Assembly: GCF_015356785.1 (NCBI RefSeq)
Contig: NZ_JAAEJV010000004.1
Location: 26,723-90,722 of the forward strand
Reading direction: 5' to 3'
Length of the DNA: 64,000 bases
Source: Candidatus Neptunochlamydia vexilliferae
GTDB taxonomy: Bacteria > Chlamydiota > Chlamydiia > Chlamydiales > Simkaniaceae
The translations under genes and the position numbers were made by a program. Shown here piece after piece: positions 1 through 8,740 of the stretch. The notes under the pieces were generated by a model. It was given only the letters and a program-made list of their open reading frames with translations, was not told the origin of the DNA and did not search any database. Numbering within the stretch: position 1 is the stretch's first letter; each line of letters opens with the position of its first letter.

Positions 1-125
1 CGATGGAGATGATCACCTCCTACACCGTCAAGATCCGAAAAGAAGACAAAGAAAAGATCATCGAAGCGGTCGAGCTCGTCGAGTCCCACATCGACTTTGA
101 CGCCCTCACTCAAGCGATTTCTTAA
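1..125 (+). CDS. C-terminal end of an unrecognised protein (partial)
   Basis: An open frame runs in from the left edge and stops at TAA 123-125, leaving about 40 codons. The visible peptide is a charged, helix-prone tail (KIRKEDKEKIIEAVELVES) ending DALTQAIS. The Met codon at position 3 is probably internal, because the frame is open to the edge. I cannot name the family from this tail. The GC-rich codon choice (gtcgagctcgtcgag) resembles the housekeeping genes further right rather than the AT-rich accessory genes. Confidence 0.6.
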   Translation, partial: MEMITSYTVKIRKEDKEKIIEAVELVESHIDFDALTQAIS

Positions 126-189
126 GAAACTCTCAATCAACAGATTAAGACTTTAAGTCTATTAAAAATCCGGAAAACTGTGTGCTTGG

Positions 190-269
190 ACTCATATTTC
201 CAGGAATATTGTTGACTCAAACTCATATTTCCAGGAATATTGAGTGTAAGAAAGCAATATTCTAGGATG
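190..269. repeat. 31-bp-period dyad repeats upstream of DUF4143 ATPase A
   Basis: A 22-bp sequence is repeated exactly at 190-211 and 221-242, each copy containing the dyad TTCC-A-GGAA. A degenerate third copy (about 11 of 15 core bases) starts at 255. The three cores begin at 193, 224 and 255, a constant 31-bp step of about three helical turns. The array ends at the start codon of the ATPase gene, which suggests an operator. Three comparable but sequence-unrelated sites precede the other DUF4143 genes in this window. Confidence 0.75.
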
Positions 270-270
270 A

Positions 271-1470
271 GTGATGTTAAAACGACGTCTCAAAGAAAAA
301 TTAGATCGCGTGATCAAGAGGGGGAAAAGTGTCCTTCTCTTAGGCCCCCGCCAAGCAGGGAAGACTACCCTAATCAGCGAGTATAAGGTGGATCTTGAAG
401 TGAACCTTCTCTTTTCAAAGGTACGGCGTCAGTATGAAGCAGACCCAGATCAGCTGATTCGGGAAGTCGAAGCTTTAAAACATAAAAATGGCAAACCTCC
501 TCTCGTTGTTGTTGATGAAGTGCAAAAAGTTCCCTCTTTGATGGATGGAGTGCAGCACCTCATCGATAAAAAGCTCGGTCAGTTTATTTTAACGGGATCG
601 TCTGCACGGAAGCTCCGCCATGGAACAGCAGTCAATCGCCTCCCTGGTCGACTGATTCAGATGCGTCTTGACCCTCTCACCCTTGAGGAACTGGATACAC
701 CCCTTCCCGATATTAAAGACTTTCTCCTTTATGGCTCCCTTCCCGCCATTCGATTAGAAAAAGACCCCTCTATTAGAGAAGAGGAACTAGACTCTTATGT
801 CGACCTCTATTTAGAAGATGAGATACGAGCTGAAGCTTTGGTTCGTGATATTGGAGCTTTTGAAAATTTCCTCCGCTTGGCTGCAATTGAGTCGGGTAAC
901 ATTATCAACTTTAAGAAGATTTCTCAAGATATCGGGGTTGCCCATTCAACCATCCATTCTTACTATCAAATCTTAGAGGATTGTCTCATTGCTGAGCGGA
1001 TAGAACCTTTTACAACAAGTGTCACCCGTAAAAAACTCATCAAATCTCCGAAATACCTCCTATTCGATCTAGGACTCCGTCGTCTTGCTGCTCAAGAGCA
1101 CCCCTCTCTACCAGAAAAGTATCTAGGCCCCCTGTTTGAACAGTTTGTGGGGCTAGAACTGATCAAATGGTCCCGCTTACAGCAGCACAAAATATCCCTC
1201 CTCTTTTGGAGAGATGTAGGTGGCCCAGAAGTGGATTGGTTACTGAAGTGGAAAGACACTCTGATACCGATCGAAGTGAAGTGGACGGAGACCCCTTCTG
1301 CGCGCGATGCCAAACACCTCTCTCTTTTCTTGCAAGAGTACCCAGAAGCAAAGAAAGGGTTTGTAGTCTGCCGAGCAAAAAACCCTCAGGCTTTAGAAAA
1401 AAACATCGAAGCCATCTCCTGGAAAGACCTTACGACAAGACTTAACGAATTATTTCTTCAAGAGTCTTAG
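271..1470 (+). CDS. AAA ATPase with C-terminal DUF4143 (copy A)
   Basis: This is an ATPase of the AAA/DUF4143 family, usually about 380-440 aa and common in mobile or defence-like contexts; its cellular role is not established. The P-loop GPRQAGKTT is at residues 25-33 and Walker B LVVVDEVQK at 78-86. Sensor-type LTGSSARKL follows, then a helical winged-helix-like middle (INFKKISQDIGVAHSTI), and a C-terminal restriction-endonuclease-like fold with PEVDWLL and PIEVKW (a D...ExK arrangement). Translation starts at GTG 271 or ATG 274. The 3' end overlaps the convergent heptosyltransferase gene by 29 bp. The gene appears intact. It is one of four paralogues here, each with private upstream dyads. 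Confidence 0.85.
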   Translation: MMLKRRLKEKLDRVIKRGKSVLLLGPRQAGKTTLISEYKVDLEVNLLFSKVRRQYEADPDQLIREVEALKHKNGKPPLVVVDEVQKVPSLMDGVQHLIDKKLGQFILTGSSARKLRHGTAVNRLPGRLIQMRLDPLTLEELDTPLPDIKDFLLYGSLPAIRLEKDPSIREEELDSYVDLYLEDEIRAEALVRDIGAFENFLRLAAIESGNIINFKKISQDIGVAHSTIHSYYQILEDCLIAERIEPFTTSVTRKKLIKSPKYLLFDLGLRRLAAQEHPSLPEKYLGPLFEQFVGLELIKWSRLQQHKISLLFWRDVGGPEVDWLLKWKDTLIPIEVKWTETPSARDAKHLSLFLQEYPEAKKGFVVCRAKNPQALEKNIEAISWKDLTTRLNELFLQES

Positions 1471-2453
1471 ACGATAGACCTTTGATACAGGCGCCTGTTT
1501 TGCAGGTGCGCAGGGCCGGACACCGTTTGGTAAAGGTCTTGCCGTAAGGGCAAGGACCTTGAAGGGCATGGTGGTGGGCCCCTGCAGGCTTATAGACCGC
1601 AGCGCTAGAAGGACCAAAGAAACTATAGGTGGGAACGCCAGTCGTTGCGGCGAGATGAAGAGCGCTGGAGTCGACAGAAAAGATCCCATCCATCTTGGCC
1701 ATCAGCCGCTGCCAAAGGGGAAGAGAGAGGTGGGGAAGAAGGGTACTCATTTCTGGAAACTGAGCGTGGAGGGCGCGCGCCTCTTGCTCTTCCTTCTCAT
1801 TTCCCCATACGAAGTAGTAGTGGGGGTTTTTCTTATGGGCAAACTCTTTCAAAAGCTCAATCCAAGTCGGCAAGAAAAGCTTTTTGTTTTCCCATTGGGA
1901 GCCTGGGCAGACCATATACCGGACGGGAGGGGCTGTTTGCTCATCGATCCAAGCCTCTTCTTCGGGGGTGATTGTTAGAAAGAGTTGCTTTGGGATGGGA
2001 GCCTGCTGAAGAGCAAAATGGTTTTGGACAAGGGAGAGATACTGAAGGGAAATCGCTTTCTTTTTATCGAGGGGGTAGCGATGGGTTAAGAAAAAACCAT
2101 TGGGCCACTCAGGCGCTGAAGAAAAAGAGGTCCCCACCTTTTGCTTTGCAGAGATAAACTTGGCGATCAGCCCCGACTTGATATTTCCCTGAAGATCGAT
2201 CGAAACATCATAGTCGTTTTTGACCGCTGCTTGCACACCGGAGCGGTAAGCAAAAAGGTTCTTTTTCCACTTCCGCGCTTCAACTGGAATAGCCTGACGA
2301 ATATCTGGGTGAGCTTCGAGAAGTTCACAAAAAGATTTTTCAACCACCCAGTCGATTTGGGAATGGGGATAGGTCTGTTTTAGGAGGGCTAAAACAGGGA
2401 AAGATTGGATGATATCCCCCAACGAGGAGGTTTTGATAATCAAAATTTCCATT
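1442..2453 (-). CDS. waaC: Glycosyltransferase family 9, LPS heptosyltransferase I-like
   Basis: The protein resembles WaaC, which adds the first heptose to the Kdo of lipopolysaccharide from an ADP-heptose donor at the inner face of the inner membrane. It opens with the family start EILIIKTSSLGDIIQSFP, followed by DWVVEKSF and VRKW-like basic segments. Later come VCPGSQWENKKL and the GT9 signature FSVDSSALHLAATTGVP. The C-terminus carries a cysteine-rich stretch (KRCPALRTCKTGACIKG) typical of one WaaC subgroup. Length is about 337 aa, normal for the family. ATG 2453 is preferred over GTG 2458 because the family starts right at the ILIIKTSSLGD motif. Classical Chlamydia LPS lacks heptose, so the gene fits an environmental chlamydia. 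Substrate is inferred. Confidence 0.8.
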
Positions 2454-2512
2454 TTCACTAGAATAAATAATCTCTAATATTGTACAAGATGAGTCTTAAA
2501 AGGGCTAGTAAC

Positions 2513-3817
2513 ATGAAACACCAAGATGTCATTTTTTCTAACAAACATCCGCGGGAGATGTATCTCCTAGCACTTGTCGAGATGTGTCAACGATTTGCCT
2601 ATTGGGGAATCGGGAACCTTTTAGTCCTTTTTCTTGTTAAACATTTTACTTATAGCACCCCCAAAGCAACCCACATTTTTGGAGCCTATACCGGAATCGC
2701 CTTTACCCTTCCCATCCTCGGCGGCTACATCGCCGACAAGTGGAACTACCGGAGCCCGATCCTTTTGGGAACCTTTCTCACCGCGATTGGCTGCTTTATG
2801 CTCTCTTCTCTAAGCGAGTTTATGATTATTCCCTCTCTGGCCCTGATTGCCTTTGGAGGTGGACTGTTTACCCCGGCGATCTACTCCCTTTTGGGAAGCA
2901 TCTACTCGAAAAAGCCCCACATCCGTGAAGGGGGGTTCTCGATCTATTATGCAACAGTCAACGTGGGCATCTTCATCGGAATGATTGTCTTGGGATATCT
3001 TCAAACAATAAGTTGGCGCGCTGTCTTTATCGTCTGCGGCTGTATCCAACTCCTTGCCGCACTCCCCTACATTGCAGTGATGAATCGACTTAAAGAACTC
3101 AAAGTCCCCTCCCATTATTTCGTTTCAAAAAAAGATGATCCCAACCTCTTTCCCCTTAAAAAGCATGAGAGGGATCGTATTCTTGTGATTCTCATCATGA
3201 CCCTCATCTCCATTGTTTTCTGGATGGCTTATAACCAAGCGGGGTCGTCGATGACCCTTTTTGCTTTGAAGTTTACCGACCGACAGGTTGGAGGCTTTAC
3301 CGTCCCTACACCCTGGTTCACCTCAATGGAGACCTTCTTCTTGATCCTCTTTGCCTTCCCCCTTGCTCACCTCTATCTTTTCCTCCGCCGGATTAAATCG
3401 AGTGCCAGCCCTCCCATGAAAACCGCCCTGAGCCTCTTCTTTATGGGACTCTGCTTCCTCATCATGCAGCGGGCCGCCGCCCATATCCCCGAAGGGGCCA
3501 CTTCCGCAAGCGTGAGCCCTTACTACTTCGTCTTTGCCTATGCGCTAATGGCCCTTGCTGAACTCTTTCTTGCCCCCATCGGCCTCTCCCTTGTCACCAA
3601 CCTCAGCCCTCACCGTTACCGAGGCCTCCTCACCGGGGTCTGGTTTGCCTGCATCGGGATCGGCTTCTACCTCGGCGGCTACGTCGCCGGCTGGATGGCC
3701 ACCCTCCATCTCCCTACCTTCTTCGACATCTTCGTTATTACCTCTTTCTTACCCGCTTTCCTCCTCGTCCTCTTCAGTAAAAAATTAGATACCATGCGCC
3801 ATATTCGATATTTATAG
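2513..3817 (+). CDS. POT/PTR2-family proton-coupled oligopeptide transporter
   Basis: This is an inner-membrane MFS protein with about 12-14 hydrophobic segments. It has the POT-type first-helix motif in the form EMCQRFAYWG (the family consensus is ExxERFxYYG, so the second Glu is replaced by Gln) and the loop GGYIADKWNYRSPILLG between helices 2 and 3. YATVNVGIFIG matches the family's YxxxNxG region. It should import di- or tripeptides with protons, plausible for an intracellular parasite living on host peptides. ATG 2513 has AGGG upstream; TTG 2480 and ATG 2489 are in-frame alternatives. The Glu to Gln change at the proton-coupling motif could alter coupling. Confidence 0.8.
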   Translation: MKHQDVIFSNKHPREMYLLALVEMCQRFAYWGIGNLLVLFLVKHFTYSTPKATHIFGAYTGIAFTLPILGGYIADKWNYRSPILLGTFLTAIGCFMLSSLSEFMIIPSLALIAFGGGLFTPAIYSLLGSIYSKKPHIREGGFSIYYATVNVGIFIGMIVLGYLQTISWRAVFIVCGCIQLLAALPYIAVMNRLKELKVPSHYFVSKKDDPNLFPLKKHERDRILVILIMTLISIVFWMAYNQAGSSMTLFALKFTDRQVGGFTVPTPWFTSMETFFLILFAFPLAHLYLFLRRIKSSASPPMKTALSLFFMGLCFLIMQRAAAHIPEGATSASVSPYYFVFAYALMALAELFLAPIGLSLVTNLSPHRYRGLLTGVWFACIGIGFYLGGYVAGWMATLHLPTFFDIFVITSFLPAFLLVLFSKKLDTMRHIRYL

Positions 3818-4115
3818 ACAAAAAATTTAGACCTCTTTTATAGAGGGTTTCTCGCTGTTAAATTCTCATAGAGAAAAATACCTCTGCTGAAAAAACTTTA
3901 CCCCAAACTTTGGCTAACTGTGATCGCTTTTCCCAGAGAAGGCAGTTTTCAGTTCAAAAAAGCCTAAAATTTGACCCCAATTAATAATCAAAGAGTTACA
4001 AATCAATTCTAAAAAATCTGAAAAATTCTTCATGGAGAAAATTCCAAAATTGTTTACAGCGGGAAAGCCTCTTTATAGTAGAGGCCATTGAAATTTTAAC
4101 GACAGGAAAAATATA
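3818..4115. other. AT-rich non-coding stretch with a weak hairpin
   Basis: No convincing gene lies here. A small hairpin with stem CCTCT/AGAGG at 3832-3846 followed by GTTTCTC may terminate the transporter transcript. The remainder is AT-rich with no RNA gene that I can recognise. Confidence 0.4.
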
Positions 4116-4222
4116 ATGACTGCAGTTAAAACCACAATTATGCCCTCTAATATTAATGAAGGTGATGCAAAAATACGGCATGGTTCAATCGTGGGTAACA
4201 CTTTTTGGTCTTATGAAAGGTG
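4116..4222 (+). pseudogene. Possible 5' gene remnant cut by a dispersed repeat
   Basis: An ATG at 4116, preceded by CAGGAAAAATATA, opens a frame of about 36 codons (MTAVKTTIMPSNINEG, then KIRHGSIVGNTFWSYER). It then runs straight into the 203-bp dispersed repeat, where the translation becomes low-complexity. The frame looks like the start of a short gene whose remainder was replaced. I do not recognise the family, and a chance ORF is possible. Confidence 0.25.
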
Positions 4223-4425
4223 CGTCGGGGGCAAGCCCCCTGCTGCCCCCTTGAGCTTCAATCTGGCAAGCCAAATCACCCCTCCTCGGGGGGCCGTGCA
4301 AAGCACTGTCCACCCCTCGTGCGGGGCGATTTTTCACAGCCATCTTGAAGCCGCGGATAGCTCACCGCATGGCTTTTCTCCGCCTTCGGCTCAGAAGCCA
4401 TGTCAGTTCGCTGGAAAGTTTTTTT
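4223..4425 (+). repeat. Dispersed GC-rich repeat, left copy
   Basis: About 203 bp match 63613-63817 in inverted orientation with roughly 90 percent identity by eye. The repeat contains nested hairpins (GGGGGCAAGCCCCC, and a CATGGCTT.../...AAGCCATG stem) and is much more GC-rich than its AT-rich surroundings. It encodes no recognisable protein and has no obvious terminal repeats. The end nearest 4425 is marked by a T-rich run that both copies share. Confidence 0.8.
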
Positions 4426-4544
4426 CAAGAAGACCTCGCTCATCTTTTACCAAATAGCAAGACTCTTTTTATCTACTCGTTTTAGGATGAACAAGACCCT
4501 TATATTTTGATAAAGTGTTACCTCAACATGCTATATTTTAAACC

Positions 4545-5037
4545 ATGCCAAAAATACTGATAAATTGGGGACTTATTGAAGAAGCTACAGACACAAATCG
4601 ATATAAAGTCCATACTGATAAAATTGCGTTTTTTAAAGAACCCGAGTACCTCAAATCCTTCCCATATGAAGCTTCCATTCTTTTGCCTAAAAAAACCGAT
4701 TCTAAAAAAATAAGTTTTGCTTTGAAAATAATTTCAAGATCCAATAGAACCCGTGTAGATGGTCTTCCTGACTCAAAGATTTATATCTCAAGCGATAGTG
4801 ATAAGACTTTAAAATCCATTAGCAGTCAAAAGTAGCTTAAAGAACACCTGCTATTTACTCTAAAAGCCAAATACAGTCTGCACAAAACAAAGACTGTTTC
4901 ATACTCTGCTGATAACCTTAAAGAAAATTCTTATTACAAAATAAATCTTCCATAAGATAAGGCTAACTTAAAGGAACTCTTTCCAGATATTGAAATGTGC
5001 TATTTTGCAAGCCCAGCAGGTGCATCTACAAATAAAC
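4545..5037 (+). pseudogene. Decayed unknown gene truncated by IS21
   Basis: The frame beginning ATG 4545 (MPKILINWGLIEEATDTNRY) meets TAG at 4833-4835. The same frame remains protein-like for 39 more codons (LKEHLLFTLKAKYSLHKTKT) to TAA 4953-4955, then continues (ANLKELFPDIEMCYFASPAG) until the left end of the IS21 element at 5038. Two nonsense codons and a transposon boundary therefore break one former gene. I do not recognise the product. The 96-codon upstream part may still be translated. Confidence 0.55.
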
Positions 5038-5135
5038 TGTTGAGCGACAATTAGGATTGCCGCTTAACGACAATTATCTTTGCCGGTAAGAAACTCCTTG
5101 AATTAAGATCTCTTGCATGAAAGTGAGAGGTTAAT

Positions 5136-6629
5136 ATGACAGGGAAAAAGATTACAAAGCAACAGATAAGGATTTATATGGAATCTAGAAAGAAAGGAAA
5201 AACAAAAAAGGTTGCATCAGCGCAAGCAGGTTTTTCTGAGCGATCTGCTCGAAATATTGAAAAAAGAGATCTCACAGAAGCAAAACCTTTGCACCGGTGG
5301 AAAACCCGAAAAGACCCCTTTGAGGATGTATGGACAAGTGAGCTTGTTCCCTTGCTAGAAGAAAATCCCAGATTACAAGCAAAGACGCTTCTAGACGATC
5401 TCGAAATCAAGCATCCTGGAGAATACCCAGACAGCACGCTTAGGACACTCCAAAGGCGAGTTCGAAAATGGAAGGCAACCCATGGAACCGAAAAAGAGAT
5501 TATTTTTCGGCAAAACCATCCCCCAGGCTGGCAAGGAATATCAGATTTCACCCACGCAAAAGATCTAAAAATCACCATAAAAAATGAAAAGTTTGATCAT
5601 ATGTTTTACCACTATAGGCTCGTGTACAGCAAGTGGGAGGCTGCTTCAGTTGTCATGGGAGGCGAAAGTTTTACGGCTCTATCTGAAGGATTACAAAACG
5701 CTCTATGGCTCAGTGGGGGAGTTCCAGAAACCCACCGAACAGACAGTCTTTCAGCCGCCTATAAAAATTGCTCAGACAAGCAAAAAGAAGAGTTCACAAA
5801 AGACTACTCCGAGTTATGCGCCTACTACCAAATGGAACCCACGAGAAACAACAAAGGGATCGCCCATGAAAATGGAGCCATAGAAGGCTCCCATGGAGGA
5901 CTTAAAAACAGAATCGATCAAGCCCTAATGCTCAGAGGATCAAGAGACTTTTCTTCAGTAGAAGAATACAAACACTTCATCCAAGAAATCGTAGCCAAGC
6001 ACAATAAAAGAGTCCAAAAAAAACACCTTGAAGAGCTAGCCCACCTTAAACAGCTCCCCGAAAGAAGAACAACCGACTTTGACGAACAACGAGTCCGAGT
6101 CACAACCGGAAGCACTATCCGGGTCAAAGACATCATTTACTCCGTTCCCTCAAAGCTCATTGGAATGACCCTCAAAGTTCACCTGTATGATGACCGGCTA
6201 GAATGCTTCATAGGAAGCGATCTAGTAGAGACCCTACAAAGAGAGCGGCGCCGCGATAAACACGTCCACCAAATTAACTATCGCCACATCATAGGAAGCC
6301 TCCATAAAAAACCCCAAGCATTCCGAAACTACATCTACAAACAGCACCTATTCCCCACCCTAGCCTTTAGAGAAACCTGGCAAAGACTCGACCAAAAGCT
6401 AGACCCTAGAACAGCTTGTCGAGAATACGTCAAGATCCTAAAAGAAGCAGCAGAAGGCGACAATGAGCCAATTGTTAACAACTTTCTAGAAGAAAAGCTC
6501 CACAAACAACAGCTCCCCAAATCCAAAGAAGTCCAAGACCTCTTCAGAAAAAAAGAGCAAGCCCCACCAGTCAGCTCCAGAGAACCCGACTTAGAAAGTT
6601 ACCAAGCCTTAGTAGGAGGTGATTTATGA
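5136..6629 (+). CDS. istA: IS21 family transposase IstA
   Basis: This 497-aa transposase cuts and joins the ends of the element. An N-terminal helix-turn-helix region (KKVASAQAGFSERSARNIEK) precedes the DDE catalytic core. The core shows ISDFTHAKDLKI (first Asp), THRTDSLSAAY (second Asp) and ENGAIEGSHGGLKNR (Glu). The C-terminus is the basic mu-type end-binding region. ATG 5136 is preceded by GAGAGGTTAAT. The stop codon overlaps the istB start in ATGA, as is typical of IS21. The gene is full length and undamaged, so the element may be active. Confidence 0.95.
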   Translation: MTGKKITKQQIRIYMESRKKGKTKKVASAQAGFSERSARNIEKRDLTEAKPLHRWKTRKDPFEDVWTSELVPLLEENPRLQAKTLLDDLEIKHPGEYPDSTLRTLQRRVRKWKATHGTEKEIIFRQNHPPGWQGISDFTHAKDLKITIKNEKFDHMFYHYRLVYSKWEAASVVMGGESFTALSEGLQNALWLSGGVPETHRTDSLSAAYKNCSDKQKEEFTKDYSELCAYYQMEPTRNNKGIAHENGAIEGSHGGLKNRIDQALMLRGSRDFSSVEEYKHFIQEIVAKHNKRVQKKHLEELAHLKQLPERRTTDFDEQRVRVTTGSTIRVKDIIYSVPSKLIGMTLKVHLYDDRLECFIGSDLVETLQRERRRDKHVHQINYRHIIGSLHKKPQAFRNYIYKQHLFPTLAFRETWQRLDQKLDPRTACREYVKILKEAAEGDNEPIVNNFLEEKLHKQQLPKSKEVQDLFRKKEQAPPVSSREPDLESYQALVGGDL

Positions 6630-7411
6630 AAAAAGCCACATTACTCCCCACCCTACTCAAACAACTCCGTCTACCAACAGTCAAAAAGTTATGGGAAGAA
6701 GAAAGCATAAAAGCAATAGAAGAAGGGTGGCACCCTAGCTACTACCTTCAAGTTCTCTGCGAGTATGAACTATCCCATCGCGACAATCGCAGACTCAAAA
6801 GACATATGGCAGAAGCAAAACTACCCAAAGGAAAAACCCTAGAAACCTTTGATTTCGAAACCGTACCAAAGCTCAACAAAACCCAAATAAACGCCTTTGG
6901 GTCCGGAGAAATCTGGATCGAAAACGGAAGGAACCTCCTCATGTTTGGTCCCTCAGGAACTGGGAAAACCCACCTAGCGGCAGCCATAGGAGAAAAACTC
7001 ATTATCTCCGGATATCGCGTCCTTTTTAACCGAACCACAGAACTCGTTCAAAAACTCCAAGAGGCCAAAAAAAACCTTACCCTTCCCTCCGCTCTAGAAA
7101 AACTCAGCAAATACGACTGCCTCATATTAGACGACTTCGGATACGCCCCTAAAAACCAAGAAGAAACAAACGTCCTATTCGAACTCATCTGTGAAAGATA
7201 TGAAACGAAAAGCCTGCTCATCACCAGCAATCAGAGCTTCGTAGAGTGGGACAAAATCTTCATGGACAAAGCAATGGCAGTCGCAGCAGCAGACCGACTC
7301 GTCCATCATGCCACAATTATAGAAGTAGAAGCAGAAAGCTACAGAAGGCAAGCTGCGCTAAAACAACTAGAGCAAAACAAAAAGGAGAAAGCTTTAAACC
7401 AACAAGAATAA
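6626..7411 (+). CDS. istB: IS21 family ATPase helper IstB
   Basis: IstB is a DnaC-like AAA+ ATPase that binds target DNA and recruits IstA. Visible motifs are Walker A MFGPSGTGKTHLAAAIG (residues about 107-123), Walker B CLILDDFGYA (about 164-173) and sensor LLITSNQSF. Its 261 aa is normal for IstB. It is translationally coupled to istA through ATGA and is intact. Confidence 0.95.
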   Translation: MKKATLLPTLLKQLRLPTVKKLWEEESIKAIEEGWHPSYYLQVLCEYELSHRDNRRLKRHMAEAKLPKGKTLETFDFETVPKLNKTQINAFGSGEIWIENGRNLLMFGPSGTGKTHLAAAIGEKLIISGYRVLFNRTTELVQKLQEAKKNLTLPSALEKLSKYDCLILDDFGYAPKNQEETNVLFELICERYETKSLLITSNQSFVEWDKIFMDKAMAVAAADRLVHHATIIEVEAESYRRQAALKQLEQNKKEKALNQQE

Positions 7412-7426
7412 AATAAAGATTTGACT

Positions 7427-7444
7427 CCTCCCCCATGGGGGAGG
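7427..7444. other. 18-bp perfect palindrome downstream of istB
   Basis: The sequence CCTCCCCCATGGGGGAGG is a perfect palindrome 16 bp after the istB stop. No T-run follows, so it is a poor intrinsic terminator. It may reduce read-through or be part of the structured DNA between istB and the right end of the element. Confidence 0.5.
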
Positions 7445-7674
7445 GATGCTGGGGCCTTAGGCTTCGCTAGCTTATAATCCTAAAGATACAGGACCAGGCT
7501 GAAAGGTCCTTAGGCAAATGGTGAACCTTAATTGTCGTCAGTACCAAAAATAATTGACATTAGCCCACCAGGCTAAACAGGAACAGATTATACAGAAATT
7601 ACGCAGTTAATCTGAGAGAGGTAAAGCGGCAAAGATAATTGTCGCTAACCGGCAAAAATAGTTGACGCAAAACA

Positions 7675-7986
7675 ATCACCTAGGGCCGAGGTGAAAGGCG
7701 AAAAACGACCTTTGCAAATGAAATTCGCTTAGGTTCTGTTGAGTAGCTCCTAAGGTTAAGCAAATAAGAAATAAAAACCAAGTTTAGTGTAGCTACCCTA
7801 AGTTGCTCAAAATATGGTGGAGTACCTTGGGACACATGGGATGTTAAGCTATAGATCTCACACTGAAGCAGGAACCAGCAGGGAGTTAGCGGTAAGAGTC
7901 TGCTCCTAGGGTGTGTTTAGACAATCTAGGAATCCTCTTCCTTTAGGGAGAGGAGGATGTCAAGGTCTGCTATTCTTGGATCTGAT
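7675..7986. other. Non-coding, probably structured stretch right of the IS
   Basis: No gene is visible. There are several local pairings, such as GAAAGG/CCTTTG around 7695 and TCCTCTTCC/GGGAGAGGAGGA near 7932-7956. A motif of the form GTGAAAGG...GCAAATG...TTAGG occurs both at about 7500 and at about 7690, which suggests repeated or intron-like RNA structure. I could not assign it to tmRNA, RNase P, 6S RNA or a specific intron. Confidence 0.35.
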
Positions 7987-8030
7987 AGTCGAGTGGCGCA
8001 AGGGAACTTCCCCCCTTGCGCCACTCGACT
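7987..8030. repeat. Strong inverted repeat, 18-bp arms
   Basis: AGTCGAGTGGCGCAAGGG at 7987-8004 is perfectly complementary to 8013-8030, with an 8-base loop. There is no U-tract on either side, so it is not a standard terminator. Its function is unknown. Confidence 0.7.
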
Positions 8031-8129
8031 GATGTGATCGAAAAGTTAAGCTGTTTGGGTGCTGCCAAAAATCCAGTGTTTGAATTTATGTGGATATGAC
8101 CCCAAAAAAGTAGGAGTTAGTGTAAGAGC

Positions 8130-8573
8130 TTATCCTTCATTAGCTTTTTTCTCACTGTGGTCCTCTTCTATGGGAAAAGGGATCACTTTCCTAGGGGCGA
8201 TATAAGGGATGGTCGTTTCAATTGCAGTGAGTCTGTTTTCGACCTTTCCAACCCGATCACCAAGATGTTCGATTTTATCATCGGTTCTTGAAAACTTAAG
8301 ATCGACTTCTTTGCGGAAATCTTTGATGTCGTGGTCGACCTTCTGAAACCTAGCATCGACCTTCTCGAATCTAGCATCAACTTCTTTACGGAAGTCTTTA
8401 ATATCATGGTCGACCTTCTCGAATCTAGCATCGACTTCTTTACGGAAGTCTTTAATATCGAAATTTACACGGTCAAATTTTTTTTCAATCAGTTTGTAGA
8501 CCCATGCTAAGCTGGTGATAGATGCTGTGATAAAGGCTGCTAATTGGCCCCAACTAATTGCTAATACTTCCAT
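8130..8573 (-). CDS. Membrane-anchored coiled-coil protein with 18-residue repeats
   Basis: This 147-aa protein has one N-terminal hydrophobic helix (about residues 8-27) followed by an almost purely charged coiled coil. The repeat DIKDFRKEVDARFEKVDH (18 residues) occurs three times with small changes, and one 7-residue unit (DARFQKV) is inserted between the second and third. The repeats are also near-identical at DNA level (54-bp steps around 8310-8470), pointing to recent expansion. The tail is KIEHLGDRVGKVENRLTAIE followed by a short Pro-rich end. Such small anchored coiled coils are common next to mobile elements, but I cannot assign a role. Confidence 0.7.
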   Translation of the reverse strand: MEVLAISWGQLAAFITASITSLAWVYKLIEKKFDRVNFDIKDFRKEVDARFEKVDHDIKDFRKEVDARFEKVDARFQKVDHDIKDFRKEVDLKFSRTDDKIEHLGDRVGKVENRLTAIETTIPYIAPRKVIPFPIEEDHSEKKANEG

Positions 8574-8740
8574 AGTGACTCCTTACCCAGTATTGTAACT
8601 CCTGATCGATTAGTTGGCAAGAGCTGCGAGAGTCATCAAAAGGAAAAACAATAAGCAATTAATAATCAGCTTCTCAAGGGTAATAATGGCGTGTAAGGTT
8701 TAAAAAATCACATTTCAAAAAAAGATGTGCTACTTTAAGT

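Larger units (their letters stand above)
5038..7674 (+). mobile_element. IS21-family insertion sequence with istA and istB
   Basis: The element has the IS21 layout: two overlapping genes, istA and istB, between related ends. The left end starts TGTTGAGCGACAATTAG at 5038. The right end, read in reverse from 7674, starts TGTTTTGCGTCAACTA. Over the terminal 49 bases the two ends agree at most positions and share GACAATTATCTTTGCCG exactly. A further inner copy of the end motif lies at 7530-7560, as IS21 elements often carry multiple end repeats, and could instead be the true right end. I could not identify a target-site duplication (AAAC on the left, ATCA on the right), so the exact right boundary is uncertain. 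Confidence 0.85.

Noticed and set aside
190..269. CRISPR array suggested by repeats of 31-33 bp period before the DUF4143 genes
   Set aside because: Only two to four units each, no unique spacers of constant length, no cas genes, and each array abuts a start codon; operator arrays fit better.
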